DNA of 64,000 bases from Kalaharituber pfeilii (taxonomy: Eukaryota > Ascomycota > Pezizomycetes > Pezizales > Pezizaceae), in contig WHUZ01000013.1 of assembly GCA_015179045.1 (NCBI GenBank), positions 372,001 through 436,000 on the forward strand. The letters run 5' to 3'. How positions within the stretch are numbered: the first letter of the stretch is position 1; every line of letters begins with the position of its first letter. The translations under genes were made by a program, and so were the position numbers. Below, in pieces: positions 32,101 through 43,149 of this stretch. The notes beneath the pieces were generated by a model that saw only the letters and a list, made by a program, of their open reading frames with translations, ran no database searches and was not told where the DNA came from.

Positions 32101-34758
32101 TCATTGGCAGCTCAATTTGGACGGGAGGCCATTGTGCAGTTACTTGTTAACCGTGACGATGTGAATGCTGACTTGGAGGATAACAATGGCTGGACACCAT
32201 TGTCGTTGGCAGCTACACATGGGCACGAGGCTATTGTGCGGCTGCTAATTGAGCGAGGAAATGTGAACACTGACTCGAAGGATATCTGGGGCCAGACACC
32301 ATTGTCGTTGGCAGCTACAAATGGGCACGAGGCTATTGTGCGGCTGCTAATTGAGCGAGGAAATGTGAACTCTGACTCGAACGATATCTGTCGCCAGACA
32401 CCATTGTCGTTGGCAGCTACAAATGGGCACGAGGCTATTGTGCGGCTGCTAATTGAGCGAGGAAATGTGAACTCTGACTCGAACGATATCTGTGGCCAGA
32501 CACCATTGTCGTTGGCAGCTACACGTGGGCACGAGGCTATTGTGCGGCTACTAGTTGAGCGAGGAAATGTGAATGCTGACTCGGCGGATATGGATGGCCA
32601 GACACCATTGTCGTTTGCAGCTACACATGGGCACGAGGCTATTGTGCGGCTGCTAATTGAGCGAGGAAATGTGAACACTGACTCGAAGGATATCTGGGGC
32701 CAGACACCATTGTCGTTGGCAGCTATATATGGGCACGAGGCTATTGTGCGGTTGCTAGTTGACCGTGAGGGTGTGGACGTTGATTCGAAGGATGATGATA
32801 GCCGGACACCGCTGTCATGGGCAGCTACACGTGGGCACGAGGCGATTGTGCAGCTACTAGTTGAGCGAGGAGATGTGAATGCTGACTCGAAGGACAGTGA
32901 TGGCTGCTCACCATTGTCATTGGCAGCTCAATGTGGGCGGGAGGCCATTGTGCAGTTACTTGTTAACCGTGACGATGTGAATGCTGACTTGGAGGATATC
33001 TCTGGCCGGACACCATTGTCGTTGGCAGCTACACATGGGCACGAGGCTATCGTGCGGCTACTAGTTGAGCGAGGAAATGTGAATGCTGACTCGAAGGATA
33101 TGGATGGCCAGACACCATTGTCGTTGGCAGCTATATATGGGCACGAGGCTATTGTGCGGCTGCTAGTTGAGCGAGGAGATGTAAATGCTGATTCGAGGGA
33201 TATCGAAGGCCGGAAACCATTGTCATGGGCAGCTCAATATGGGCAGGAGGCCATCGTGGAGTTGCTTGTTAACTGTGGCGATGTGAATGTTGATTCGAGG
33301 GATATCGATGGCCGGTCACCATTATCGTGGGCAGCTGAACATGGGCAGGAGGCCATTGTGCAGCTGCTTGTCGACTGTGACGATATAAATGCTGACTCGA
33401 AGGATAGCTATGACTGGACACCATTGTCGTGGGCAGCTGTGAATGGGCGGGAGGCCATTGTGCAATTGCTTATTAACCGTGACGATGTGAATGCTGATTC
33501 GAGGGATATCGATGGCCGGAAACCATTGTCATGGGCAGCTCAATATGGGCAGGAGGCCATCGTGGAGCTGCTTGTTAACTGTGGCGATGTGAATGTTGAT
33601 TCGAGGGATATCGATGGCCGGTCACCATTATCGTGGGCAGCTGAACATGGGCAGGAGGCCATTGTGCAGCTGCTTGTCGACTGTGACGATATAAATGCTG
33701 ACTCGAAGGATAGCTATGACTGGACACCATTGTCGTGGGCAGCTGTGAATGGGCGGGAGGCCATTGTGCAATTGCTTATTAACCGTGACGATGTGAATGC
33801 TGATTCGAGGGATATCAATGGCCGGTCACCATTATCGTGGGCAGCTAAACATGGGCAGGAAGCCATTGTGCAGCTGCTTGTTAACCGTGACGATGTAAAC
33901 GCCGACTCGAAGGATAACTATGGCTGGACACCATTGTCGTGGGCAGCTGAATATGGGTGGGAGGCAATTGTACAGTTGCTTGTCAACCGTAACAATGTGG
34001 ATGCTGATTCGAGGGATATCGATGGCCGGACACCATTGTCATGGGCAGCTCAATATGGGCAGGAGGCCATTGTACAGTTGCTTGTCAACCGTAACAATGT
34101 GGATGCTGATTCAAGGGATATCTATGGCCGGACACCATTGTCGTGGGCAGCTCAATATGGGCAGGAGGCTATTGTGCAGTTGCTTGTTAACCGTGATGAC
34201 GTGAATGCTGATTCGAGGGTTATCAATGGCCGGACACCATTGTCATGGGCAGCTCAATATGGGCAGGAGGCCATTGTACAGTTGCTTGTCAACCGTAACA
34301 ATGTGGATGCTGATTCGAGGGATATCTATGGCCGGACACCATTGTCATGGGCAGCTCAATATGGGCAGGAGGCCATCGTGGAGTTGCTTGTTAACTGTGG
34401 CGATGTGAATGCTGATTCGAGGGATATCAATGGCCGGACACCATTGTCGTGGGCAGCTGAATATGGGCAGGAGGCCATTGTGGAGTTGCTTGTTAACTGT
34501 GGCGATGTGAATGCTGACTCGAAGGATATCAATGGCCGAACACCATTATCGTGGGCGGCTGAACAATGGCATGAGGCCGCTGTGCGCCTGCTCGTTGATC
34601 GCAATGATGTTGATATCAATTTGAAGGACAATCAAGGTTGGACGCCATTGTCGTGGACTTTGGACGACCGGGGTCGCTGGTGGATGGGGCTGTTGAGGTA
34701 TTGGGAAGAGAAGGAGACCATTGTTCAGCTATTACAGGAGCGTGGCGGTAGTTCCTAG
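29187..34758 (+). CDS. NLR: DUF7708-like, NACHT, ankyrin repeats
   Basis: Fungal STAND receptor, cytosolic, with likely roles in non-self recognition or programmed cell death. Inferred exons: 29187-29594, 29660-30067, 30119-30190, 30303-30510, 30572-31138, 31194-34758 (introns 51-112 bp). The N-terminal exon resembles DUF7708 (QRSLQIAQRKLSEKRLPPLE, VIALAWVAVRGILQ). NACHT: Walker A GGVGTGKTVLR, spliced to SIVIEHLLHEF; Walker B IFVCIDAADELE; sensor ARIFLTGRPHV. A winged-helix-like region (31.3-31.7 kb) precedes 26 ankyrin units of 34 residues. One break: exon 2 needs a shift in the C6 run at 29795-29800 to reach ALLELYASILIF, so this allele may be frameshifted or mis-sequenced. The intron at 30191-30302 holds a tail-A-like sequence. 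Confidence 0.88.
31980..34660 (+). repeat. ankyrin array, 102-bp units
   Basis: Twenty-six consecutive 34-residue units of form G(R/Q)TPLS(L/W)AA..G(H/Q)EAIV.LLV.R.(D/N)V..DS.D plus a partial one. Two subclasses alternate by position: GQTPLSLAA with GHEAIVRLL in the first half and GRTPLSWAA with GQEAIVQLL in the second. Differences concentrate at a few positions per unit. Confidence 0.95.
33208..33819 (+). repeat. 306-bp higher-order duplication in the ankyrin array
   Basis: Units 13-15 (33208-33513) and 16-18 (33514-33819) are the same three-unit block; by eye only about two bases differ over 306. Confidence 0.9.
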
Positions 34759-35111
34759 TCAATTTTACGTTCATTTTTGCATCGTTTTAGGATTACTCCT
34801 ATGTTTGCTTTAATTTGGTTTCCTAATTTTTTTATGTATCTTAGCAAATGATTTGACACTACGTTTGTGCATCTCTGATTTGGTTTCGCATTCAGCAGCC
34901 GGAAATATGTGATGGTGGAGACAGAGACCAATTGTTCATATTTCGAGATGTCCAGAATCTACATTATTTGAACTGTTCTGCCAAGATATGGCGTGTTACC
35001 GCATGTGCACTAGTCGAGCTCCTGTTGGCACGGCAAGGGATAGCACTACAATTTGTCAGAGGCATTTTGTGGTAATGGGCGATATGAAATTGTGCTTACG
35101 GGATGCATCCC
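34759..35111. other. 3' flank of the NLR gene
   Basis: No gene. No clear polyadenylation signal was assigned. Confidence 0.4.
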
Positions 35112-35121
35112 TTCCAAGCTT

Positions 35122-35439
35122 GCAAACGTGTCGAACCTACACTGGCCAGAGTGAGACTAGGAGGGAAATGGCTAAAGTCATGCGAATACGAATGGGACAG
35201 GGGACGGACTTGAGCCTCTATTCTTTCCTTAAACCTGTAATACAGAAATAGCCACAGGCAACACAGGAGACGGATTTCATCTTCTCTTTCTTCGCTTACG
35301 TGGTAACATGTTACTTCCCCTTCACACAGGAGGATCCGGGGATCTCTATTTAAATTCTCTTTTTGAATATCGCCATAGCCCTTACGGCGGCACGCGATCA
35401 ATGATATTAAAAAAAAAAAAAAATAAATAAATAAAAAAA
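35122..35439 (+). mobile_element. 5'-truncated LINE, 3'-UTR only (318 bp)
   Basis: Ends ATCGCCATAGCCCTTACGGC, GGCACGCGATCAATGATATT and an A-rich run. TTCCAAGCTT flanks it at 35112-35121 and 35440-35449. No coding remnant recognised. Confidence 0.75.
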
Positions 35440-35669
35440 TTCCAAGCTTACATACCTCTGGCGCGAGTAGCTTCGCATCTTATTTACTTCCTCATTATTT
35501 CTGCCCCCATCCTGCTTGATTTCGCCTTTTCGAAACTGTCCTTACCAATCGTTGGCAGTCTTCAGCTGCCGAACGATGACTCCTGCCGCCCACTACTTGC
35601 ACACATAACGGAATTTGCATGCCTTATTCTCCATCTTCTTTCTTTCTTTTGTAGCTTGCCACTTTCATC

Positions 35670-35698
35670 TTTTTCTTTTTCTTATATCAGTAATCGCA
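35670..35698 (-). mobile_element. 29-bp LINE tail A insertion
   Basis: On the minus strand it is only TGCGATTACTGATATAAG plus an A-rich run: the last ~17 template bases of the element, 3' of the hairpin. The perfect 14-bp duplication TTGCCACTTTCATC lies at 35656-35669 and 35699-35712. Confidence 0.88.
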
Positions 35699-35712
35699 TT
35701 GCCACTTTCATC

Positions 35713-36038
35713 GACCTTGCAAGTGCTGTTTGTTCATGCTCCGATTCTGTAGTTCCTGTGCATTGCAATCTGTTGATCAAGGCAACTTGATAGTTGAGAA
35801 GGTATTCCTTGCCTGTATGAACTCAAGCGGGCGGCCAGTCAGAGTCTTCCTCTTGGTCCTGATCAAGTTGGGAGTTGTGCTGCAGCTGATACAAGATGGT
35901 TATCAATTAAATAATCTCCGTGTTAGCGTGGGCAGGAAGGGAATAAGCCAGCACTGGTTACTGTTATGCTTCATGTTTTAGTTTATCTTCATTTTATCGT
36001 TTAGTTAGTTATTTCCTATGTACTCGCCCTCAGAATAA

Positions 36039-36042
<4 letters not shown>
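35713..36042. other. no gene seen
   Basis: Short ORF only (35730-35981), without recognisable motif. Confidence 0.4.
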
Positions 36043-36075
<33 letters not shown>

Positions 36076-36434
36076 TCTCACATAACCCCGCTTGCAGCTG
36101 TTCGCCATGGCAGGGTCCCTGGACCGAAGTCCTTATGGAGGCACCTAAAAACAACTCACTATATACACCGACATTCAAAAGGGAATAGAGGAAATAAAAC
36201 CCCATGAGACAACCCGCTCCTCCAAAAATGAAAGATTTACGTCGTCAAGTCCATTTCCTCCAACGTCCCTCCCCTTCCCCTTTCTGTCCACCTTTGAATT
36301 TCTGTCCCAGTCATACAGGCACGAATCGTACCACTTGCCTGGCAACCTTACCTTCGCTGGTGTTTGGCTATCTGATTCTACCTCCCCCTCCAGGGTAGAT
36401 GACAACCAAGCTAGCCTTCTTTCCCTCCCTCCTC
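36043..36434 (-). pseudogene. LINE fragment with ORF1-like segment and tail B
   Basis: Minus strand ends CAGGGACCCTGCCATGGCGA, then GCGGGGTTATGTGAGATA and a long poly(A). Upstream, about 36405-36175 encodes PAKVRLPGKWYDSCLYDWDR, which resembles the plus-strand segment at 36.5 kb (VDKVRLSGRWLKSVRYEPER). Both look like the C-terminus of a LINE ORF1/gag-like protein; that function is a guess. Confidence 0.55.
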
Positions 36435-36446
36435 TCTTTCTTCACC

Positions 36447-36826
36447 GCCGCGAACCGGGATTTGGGAAGGATAACCGGGATTCGCTGGCTGAGGAGGAAG
36501 ACGATTTTGGAAGGGGAGGGCAAGAAGACGAGTTCGGTGGTGGTGTACTTGGACAAGGAAATGGAGGTTGACAAGGTGAGACTTAGCGGGCGATGGCTGA
36601 AGTCGGTCCGGTATGAGCCGGAGAGGGGACGGGAGTAGGGGATTGTACCGGGCGCCACCCGCGATAGTGAAGAGTCCGCGGGTATCACATGTAGTTAAGT
36701 CAGAACGGATAGTGGGGTTAGGATTGGTGTTTTTAGGCGGGAATGTTTCTGTTGTGGTTTTTTAACCTTCTTTTATTTATTTAGCATAACATCGCCATAG
36801 CCCTTAGGGCGGCATGCGATAAATGA

Positions 36827-36864
<38 letters not shown>
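36447..36864 (+). mobile_element. LINE insertion with tail A (418 bp)
   Basis: Ends CATCGCCATAGCCCTTAGGG, GCGATAAATGATATA and poly(A). TCTTTCTTCACC occurs at 36435-36446 and 36865-36876. The 5' part encodes SSVVVYLDKEMEVDKVRLSG, homologous to the opposite-strand fragment next to it. Confidence 0.75.
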
Positions 36865-36868
<4 letters not shown>

Positions 36869-36879
36869 TCTTCACCAAA

Positions 36880-37495
36880 CCATCTTGCCGCAACAATCTT
36901 TACCCATCCAGGGGTTTCGCAGTCTCCATTTCCAATCTCTTACTTTTCCCGAGTTTCTTTGTCACCGCAATTCCATGCACTACAATCGCACGACCGGATT
37001 GCGGGAGTGTCCTTTCTTTCATTTGGGATTGGCTTCAGAGGTGGTGTTGGAGATGGTTTTTTTGGACGTTTCCTGCTTGGGGGGACTGGTACTCTGTCCC
37101 CTTTTTTGCTTCTTTTGGATCTGGAAGCGGTGGACTTTGTTCGGCTTTCTGGTGGGCGGCGCTGGAGGTGGGCTTCGATTTGTTCCCTTCCGGGAGTGTG
37201 CTCGGCGGAATGTTTTGGGAGATGACTACTACATAAGATAGCTTTGGTGGTATTCTCCGGATCAGTCTATATTTCTCCTTTCTATCACAAAATTTTTTTT
37301 GCCATGAATGTTTCTGTGAAAATGTCGTGCAAATCAAAACCTCTCACTCTTTACTGCGACATCGGTTAAGACATTCACATGCACCCGGCGGATCTGGTAA
37401 AGGAAACCTGTCTGTTGGCTCGAAGTTTGGTTCTTTTCATTTTGGTCTTCTATGCAAGAATCTATGTGTTGTATGACGTCTCCCATTGCATCAAG
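36880..37495. other. no convincing gene
   Basis: Open frames at 36885-37241 are F/G/L-rich without motifs. The sequence may be further LINE-derived material. Confidence 0.4.
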
Positions 37496-37496
37496 C

Positions 37497-37499
<3 letters not shown>

Positions 37500-37542
<43 letters not shown>

Positions 37543-37804
37543 ATTGCTCGCATATAGTACCGCCCTGAAAACTACGGCGAGATTTAAATACACAAGAGAT
37601 AGAGAAAGATTGAAACTGAAGTTAGGCCCCATCTCTCTACCCACTTCGTGAGTTCCACCAGTAGGTCCGGCTCGTACTCCGTTCCCTTTGGTGGCGTCCT
37701 GACTGCGTCCTGCCCCCCTGCCCCCCTGGCCACCTTCTCTTCCATACCTCGCACCGGGCCCAGATATGCTCTGATGTCTCCTCTTCCATGCCGCACCACC
37801 AACA

Positions 37805-37837
<33 letters not shown>

Positions 37838-38450
37838 TATCATTGATCGCTTGCCGCCCTATGGGCTATGACGATCTGGCCCGTCCGCCTTGCCGATTCT
37901 AAACTTCCAGGCCCTCAGGCCCTTCCCTCCCAGCAGGCCTCCCAGGGTACGCGCCAGGCTTCCCAACCGCCGAAGTGGTTAGTAGCTCAGCTTCAACCCC
38001 TTTCTCTCCTCTACCCGCCACCTCTTTACTGCCATTCTCAGCCCCACCTCTGGTACTACCTCCTCTTAGTAGGGAATGACAGCTCCCAGGCACGCTACCT
38101 TATCAGCCTCCTCATTAACTTTCCGGCCCCTATGACCCTTGACCCATATCACAGCCACATCCCACATGCCTCTAGCTAGCCGTTTCTCCCAGGCAACTCA
38201 ACATACCATATTTGCCCCATCTGGCATTGGCCTTCTCTCTGCCGTATAAGATTGCCTTTTCAATGCTAGATGTGAGTCCGTCACGATTAGAAGCTCCTCC
38301 TCTTCCTCATTCTCCATGACCTTCGCTATTGCCATTCCTTCTGCGCCGTTGACCGTGGATCTCATTCCCTGAAAGAATGAATTCTGACCTACATCCTTGC
38401 CAATATCCTGCTCCTGCCTTCCCATTCCACCCAACTTATATCAATCCATC
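37500..38450 (-). pseudogene. decayed LINE: RNase H and zinc knuckle
   Basis: The minus strand retains RNase H pieces (STVNGAEGMAIAKVM, LLIVTDSHLALK, then VIWVKGHRGRKVNEEADKVA near 38100-38140), LGGLLGGKGLRAWKFRIGKA, and the knuckle CWWCGMEEETSEHIWARC at about 37750-37800, followed by a diverged tail A (37543-37580). It is split by a second LINE tail exactly between KADGP and the knuckle. Several frames are needed. Next to the diverged tail the homopolymer is A on the plus strand, the wrong orientation for a minus-strand poly(A). Confidence 0.8.
37805..37877 (-). mobile_element. LINE tail A nested in the older LINE
   Basis: T-run, ATATATATATCATTGATCGC, TTGCCGCCCTATGGGC, TATGACGATC on the plus strand. 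It interrupts the RNase H/knuckle copy. No target-site duplication is visible. Confidence 0.8.
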
Positions 38451-39175
38451 TTCCAACATATAGCCATCCACGCTCTCTTGGAAGTTCAGAAAATTCTACC
38501 ACTGATCAAGAAATATACACAGGCCAATTTGACCAAGCCAGAGTAACTCAATTTTTGGGTCACGCATTTGAGCCCCTCCAAATAGAGTACTTGCTACGTT
38601 ACGCTACTCCAACAAACTTCTCCTAGTCTAGTTACTTATCTTATTTATTACCATCCACTACCTTCCTTTCTCCACCTCCCCATAAAAATGACTTGAGAGA
38701 GACAAGTATTTAGACTAGTACGAAATAAATAGTATGCTTATTCTAGCAATGACTCTTGTACTTTTCTAAATTTTTGTGTTACTTTATTTTTATCATAAAA
38801 GAAACTAAATGGCACCTAGTCGAGGAATTACAAGGCAAATCAAGCAAGGTAAATACCTACTAACTAAACGCAACCATCCCTATCGGATCGCATTCCTATT
38901 TGTCAACGTCTGCTCGCGACTCCCGATACACCCACGAGCAACTCACGCCACCACAGATATTGTAACCTAAACTAACCTCCGCCAGCACCATCACCACTTC
39001 TCCTATTCCCCCTCTCTGCAAATTTTTTATTTATATTTAACAGAAGAAATAATGGCACAGAAAACTTTCAGATCCATCCACCCACGCGCACAGCATATCC
39101 TACTCTAGCAAATTTTTTTATAACAATCTCCCCACATGTCAGTAATGTTCCATCCTTCTTAACTTGTCCTCACGC
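38451..39175. other. intergenic, no gene seen
   Basis: AT-rich spacer downstream of the 39.2-41.0 kb gene; nothing recognised. Confidence 0.4.
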
Positions 39176-40963
39176 TCAATGAGGGTACAACATGGACCCA
39201 CCATGCAATCTCACATCTTCTATCTTGATCCTCTTCTCCCTTCCGAACCCTTGCGCACCCGCTCGCTGCGATCCCGCATCTGCGTTCCCATTGCTCGTTG
39301 AACCCGCCATCCTGCTCTTCCTGCTTCGCCGGGTGTTACCCTCACCGTTCCCAGTTTCCACAGCTGCAACATCCACCATTCCGCACTGCACTCCACTGTC
39401 CCACCCATTATCCCCACACAAATATCCAACCTCCATCCTCCTTAACACCTCCAGCTGTTCCCCCGCCAAGTTCCTTACTGCCACAATCGCCCTCCTCATC
39501 TCATCCACAAATTCCAACCCACTTCCCTTCGCATACTGCAGATGCGGATTTCCCGGCTGGCCGATGGGCGTCGCCCCGCCCACGGACCTCTCAATCGTCC
39601 TGCGCTGCTGCGAGAATAACTGCAGACGCCGCGTGCAGTTGTCTTTCAGGATGCGCAACATGATGTCCGTGTTTTGTGCCAACTTGGCTTCGCGACGAGA
39701 TTGCACCGTCGACCTCTCGAGCTCCTTAAGCTTTGTTCTCCTTGGAGGTGTGCCGGTGGCACGAGTGCGCTTGCGTGGATGGTGCGAGGCCCTCTCGCGT
39801 TCGTCGTCTTCCAGAACAGTTGCGTCGTCGTCTTCATCAACGTCGGTGGCGTAAACCGATGACGGGTCATTTTCATCTGTGCTAGAAACATGGCTGGACA
39901 GGATCTCCTTGTGGTCACCGTCAATGTCCATTGGGGTACCAATCTTGCTTAGGTTCTCGAGCATGTGGCCTTCAAAGTCGAGGTCTTGTGCGTCGACCCA
40001 TGCAGTCGGATCAATGTTGGTGCTAGCAGGGACTGGGTTGTTCCCAGGCTGGCTGGCAGTCCTGTCCGGGGCGGCCTTTGACAATCTCCCAGAAGGTGCT
40101 GGAGCAGGAGACACAGCTCTTGTGCTCACATTTGCCGCACGGCTCTGCAACAACTCCTTCATGGCCGCAACCTTACTCATGGCCGGCCTCGGTGGCACGC
40201 CCTGCGACTGCGACGACAATTTCGGCCTGACGGAGTTCGTAAACTCAGCATTCAACGATACCTGTGTGGCAGGCGCCGCGGATACCTGGCTATTCGGCAC
40301 CGATGCCGCTTGAGACCCCTCAGGAGTCGGATACAACATTGGCGGCGAACAAGCCTGCGAAAGCTGGGTCATTGACGCCTCAATGGGCAACTGACTTGTA
40401 GGGAAACTCCCTGCCACCGACGCATTTGGAGATCCAGGAGCGAGCTGAGTCAGTGGTTCCCCACCAACTGTGGAACTACTCGGGGTAAGACTTCCCGTCT
40501 CGCTGCTGATTTCAAGATTCTCGAGGTCAGCGTCGACTGTCATGCTGCTGGCCATGGGATCGTTTGAATGTCCAAAGAACGAGCTTGTCCACGCGGCCAT
40601 CTCGCGGCCCTCGAACGCTACTCGCTCGGGCGAGGCACCGGTGCCTTCTGTTGAGAGCGGACGACGATACTTGAACGGGGCACTGCCAACCTCCCTAAAT
40701 CTAGACGTCCTGACTGGGGAGGACGGCGTCGAAGAGAGAGTAATCGGCGGCCGATGCAAGACAGGCTCCTCGCTTTCGACCTCCATAAAAGTAGACCCGA
40801 GGGTGCGTTGGGAGTCGGCTTGGGGCAGCACCCGGCCGGTGGAGAACATGGTGTCGAGGGAGCTGGATGGGGAGGAGGATTGGGCAAGGTTGTAGCCAGC
40901 GAGGCGGGAGGGACGGCAGGCCGAGCGGGGAGGAGGCTTGGGGGGTTCGACACGGTCGCTCAT
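39176..40963 (-). CDS. disordered, probably nuclear protein
   Basis: An intronless ORF of 595 residues from ATG 40963 (MSDRVEPPKPPP); an in-frame ATG at 41185 would add 74 residues rich in Ser/Pro/Arg that look like 5'-UTR. The protein is Ser/Thr/Pro-rich and mostly disordered. There is a conserved-looking acidic patch (YATDVDEDDDATVLEDDERE), a bipartite basic NLS-like run (HPRKRTRATGTPPRRTK), a helical, possibly coiled-coil segment (RREAKLAQNTDIMLRILKDN, then RRLQLFSQQRRTIE) and a C-terminal KRIKIEDVR. GC content is higher than the transposon-rich flanks. I do not recognise the family. Many SP/TP sites could be kinase targets. It is a well-supported gene without an assignable function. Confidence 0.75.
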   Translation of the reverse strand: MSDRVEPPKPPPRSACRPSRLAGYNLAQSSSPSSSLDTMFSTGRVLPQADSQRTLGSTFMEVESEEPVLHRPPITLSSTPSSPVRTSRFREVGSAPFKYRRPLSTEGTGASPERVAFEGREMAAWTSSFFGHSNDPMASSMTVDADLENLEISSETGSLTPSSSTVGGEPLTQLAPGSPNASVAGSFPTSQLPIEASMTQLSQACSPPMLYPTPEGSQAASVPNSQVSAAPATQVSLNAEFTNSVRPKLSSQSQGVPPRPAMSKVAAMKELLQSRAANVSTRAVSPAPAPSGRLSKAAPDRTASQPGNNPVPASTNIDPTAWVDAQDLDFEGHMLENLSKIGTPMDIDGDHKEILSSHVSSTDENDPSSVYATDVDEDDDATVLEDDERERASHHPRKRTRATGTPPRRTKLKELERSTVQSRREAKLAQNTDIMLRILKDNCTRRLQLFSQQRRTIERSVGGATPIGQPGNPHLQYAKGSGLEFVDEMRRAIVAVRNLAGEQLEVLRRMEVGYLCGDNGWDSGVQCGMVDVAAVETGNGEGNTRRSRKSRMAGSTSNGNADAGSQRAGAQGFGREKRIKIEDVRLHGGSMLYPH

Positions 40964-41189
40964 GAGGGTAAGTAAGTTTGTCTGGAGAAGAGGCAGGCCT
41001 GAAGCAAGGTAGGAATCGGTGTGCTGTGGAATGGAGGGGACCGAGTGCGGGGGCTGGCGGTGTGGCGGTGGTGGTGTGGTGGAGTGTTCTAGAATACGTG
41101 CGCGGGGCGAGCGAAGACTGCGAAGCAAGGAAGGCAGCGCTGCCCGCAACACGCAACAAACGCACGGGCTGCACCCTCCATCCATTCTG

Positions 41190-43065
41190 GGTGCGCGCCC
41201 CGCACAAATACCGCATCACACTTCAGCTCAAGCCCTTACACCCCGCCTCCCTCTCCACAGCTACTGTACTGTAACTTCTGACGCCTAGAACTCGCACCGA
41301 CATACACGCAGCCACAAGCCTCTCAGCATATATTCCTGCTCTATCGACATCCACCAAACGCAAGCAAACAATCACACATACGAAACACACCTAAACCGAT
41401 GTACTCAATATGCGCAGGTATACCTAACACTAGTGCCCCCCAGCACCTCCCCACACCCCCAGGTGGATTACATTACAGTGCACAAATACATACTTGAGGT
41501 AAAGTTGGTTCCTTAGATATAGCACTTAGTAACGTGTTACTAGTACTTCCCGATCTAGCCACACAATTCATGTCCCAATATCCCCCAAAAGCGTCCAATA
41601 TCATGCCACCCAGAAAGAGTAGACTGGTGCTTCTTGTGATAGCATCGAGATTCAGCGCAGGGGGAGTATCATCTCCGATAGGGAAATAGAACTTTGCTTG
41701 ACACCCAGGTGTTACTAGGGGCTTTCAATCGCTTGAACCGAGGCTCGATACCCAAACCTTTCAGGGTAGTATGAAATTGGACTGCTTTGCGCACGCAATG
41801 GATCCCGGGCTACTCGTTGCCTGCTCGGCCCGGCCTAACTATATAAAAACTGTACACGCATGCGTGCATAAGTACCTACCATATAGTAACCTACCTACCT
41901 TCAATCTTCTCGGCCGTGGCATGCTGTACTGTAACTTCTTTGCAAACAATGCACCTATAGCATGAATCTCAGCAAAGTCAACTACTTGTCCAGCCACTCA
42001 TTTCATCAGACTTTGACATGAGTATTGTGCACACTTTTGCGAATGAGCTTCATTGCGATTGCCAGTTGTATGATTGATACTGGCGGTTTCAGTAATACGT
42101 GCGAGATTGCTGGCTTGGACGTTGATAGACTGCTTCTCGTAATTACTATATGCTAACTAGCTCGGGTATCTCCATGTGTGAGTGCGAAACAGGCGAAATT
42201 CACTTGGGAATTACAGTTGGAGGTTACCCCATGTGCCCTTTACCAGCTAGAAACTAAAACAATGAACTGAAACCAAATCGTCCACCAGCAGAAAGAAGAC
42301 AATATTTGCTTAGTTGTCTAGATAAATTTAGCCCCGGCCGGGTGCGATGGCAAGCCATCTGTCCCCGGATGTGATGATAATCAGATGATCACGTGCGCGT
42401 GGAGTCCGCACGTAGAAACAGTAATACTAATTATTCAACATTCACCTCCAACCCTGCAATGGATTCAGCACGGCAAACAACAATCAAGACAAGCAGGCTG
42501 ACCGAATCCATATTCTCCCTCTAGTACATTTCATACGCCAACTTGATTCAACCAAACTATCAACTACTGTAACAGGGGGGCAAAAAAAAATGAAAAAGGT
42601 AAACCAGCAAAACAAAAAAAGTTCAAGGAACAAAAGGTAAAATTAAGTCAAATAGAAGAGAATGCGAACGAAAAGATCCGCTATTCTAGCCCTCCTCCCA
42701 ACTCAGTATCCGAACTGGCCATTGATTCTGAAGTTCAAAGAAGCAGACTATCGCTGCCCGCTTATTAATGGTCAGGTTATTACTCCTATGTGTGATGTAG
42801 CCACTGTATCCATGGGCAAATTTTGAGACCCTATGGTAGAGGTTTGCGATCTGGGCCCTGATCTCCCTTTGGATCGGGTTATGGCCCTTAGCCACCCCTC
42901 TGCAGGACCTCTCCAAAGTCTGGCGTTTGGGACAAAGCAATTAGCCTGTCACTGGTTCCCCTTCATTTGAATTGTTGCAGGTCTAGGGCTGTGTCACTGA
43001 TATACTCTGTCTATGTAGATTAGTTAGCCAGTATGCCATTTATCATGTACACAGACATTTTGTCC
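41190..43065. other. no gene seen
   Basis: Upstream region of the gene at 39-41 kb plus unassigned sequence. Small ORFs (41771-41965, 42940-42686) show no motifs. Confidence 0.45.
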
Positions 43066-43075
43066 CACGCAGATT

Positions 43076-43139
43076 TTTTTTGGGGGGGGGGTCACGTAAC
43101 TCCGCATACAGGCTACCGGCCTATGGCAGGGAACCCCAA
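43076..43139 (-). mobile_element. micro-insertion of LINE tail B (64 bp)
   Basis: Minus strand TTCCCTGCCATAGGCCGGTA, TGCGGAGTTACGTGAC, C10 and A6-8. GCAGATT lies at 43069-43075 and 43140-43146. A C-run precedes the poly(A). Confidence 0.72.
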
Positions 43140-43149
43140 GCAGATTGAA

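Noticed and set aside
32112..32678. 188-aa antisense ORF, repetitive
   Set aside because: Shadow of the ankyrin array of the first NLR.
33208..33819. CRISPR-like regular repeats
   Set aside because: The 102-bp units are coding ankyrin repeats without unique spacers.
39192..40895. Several plus-strand ORFs over 140 aa
   Set aside because: Antisense to the long minus-strand gene, which has coherent composition, NLS and helical regions.
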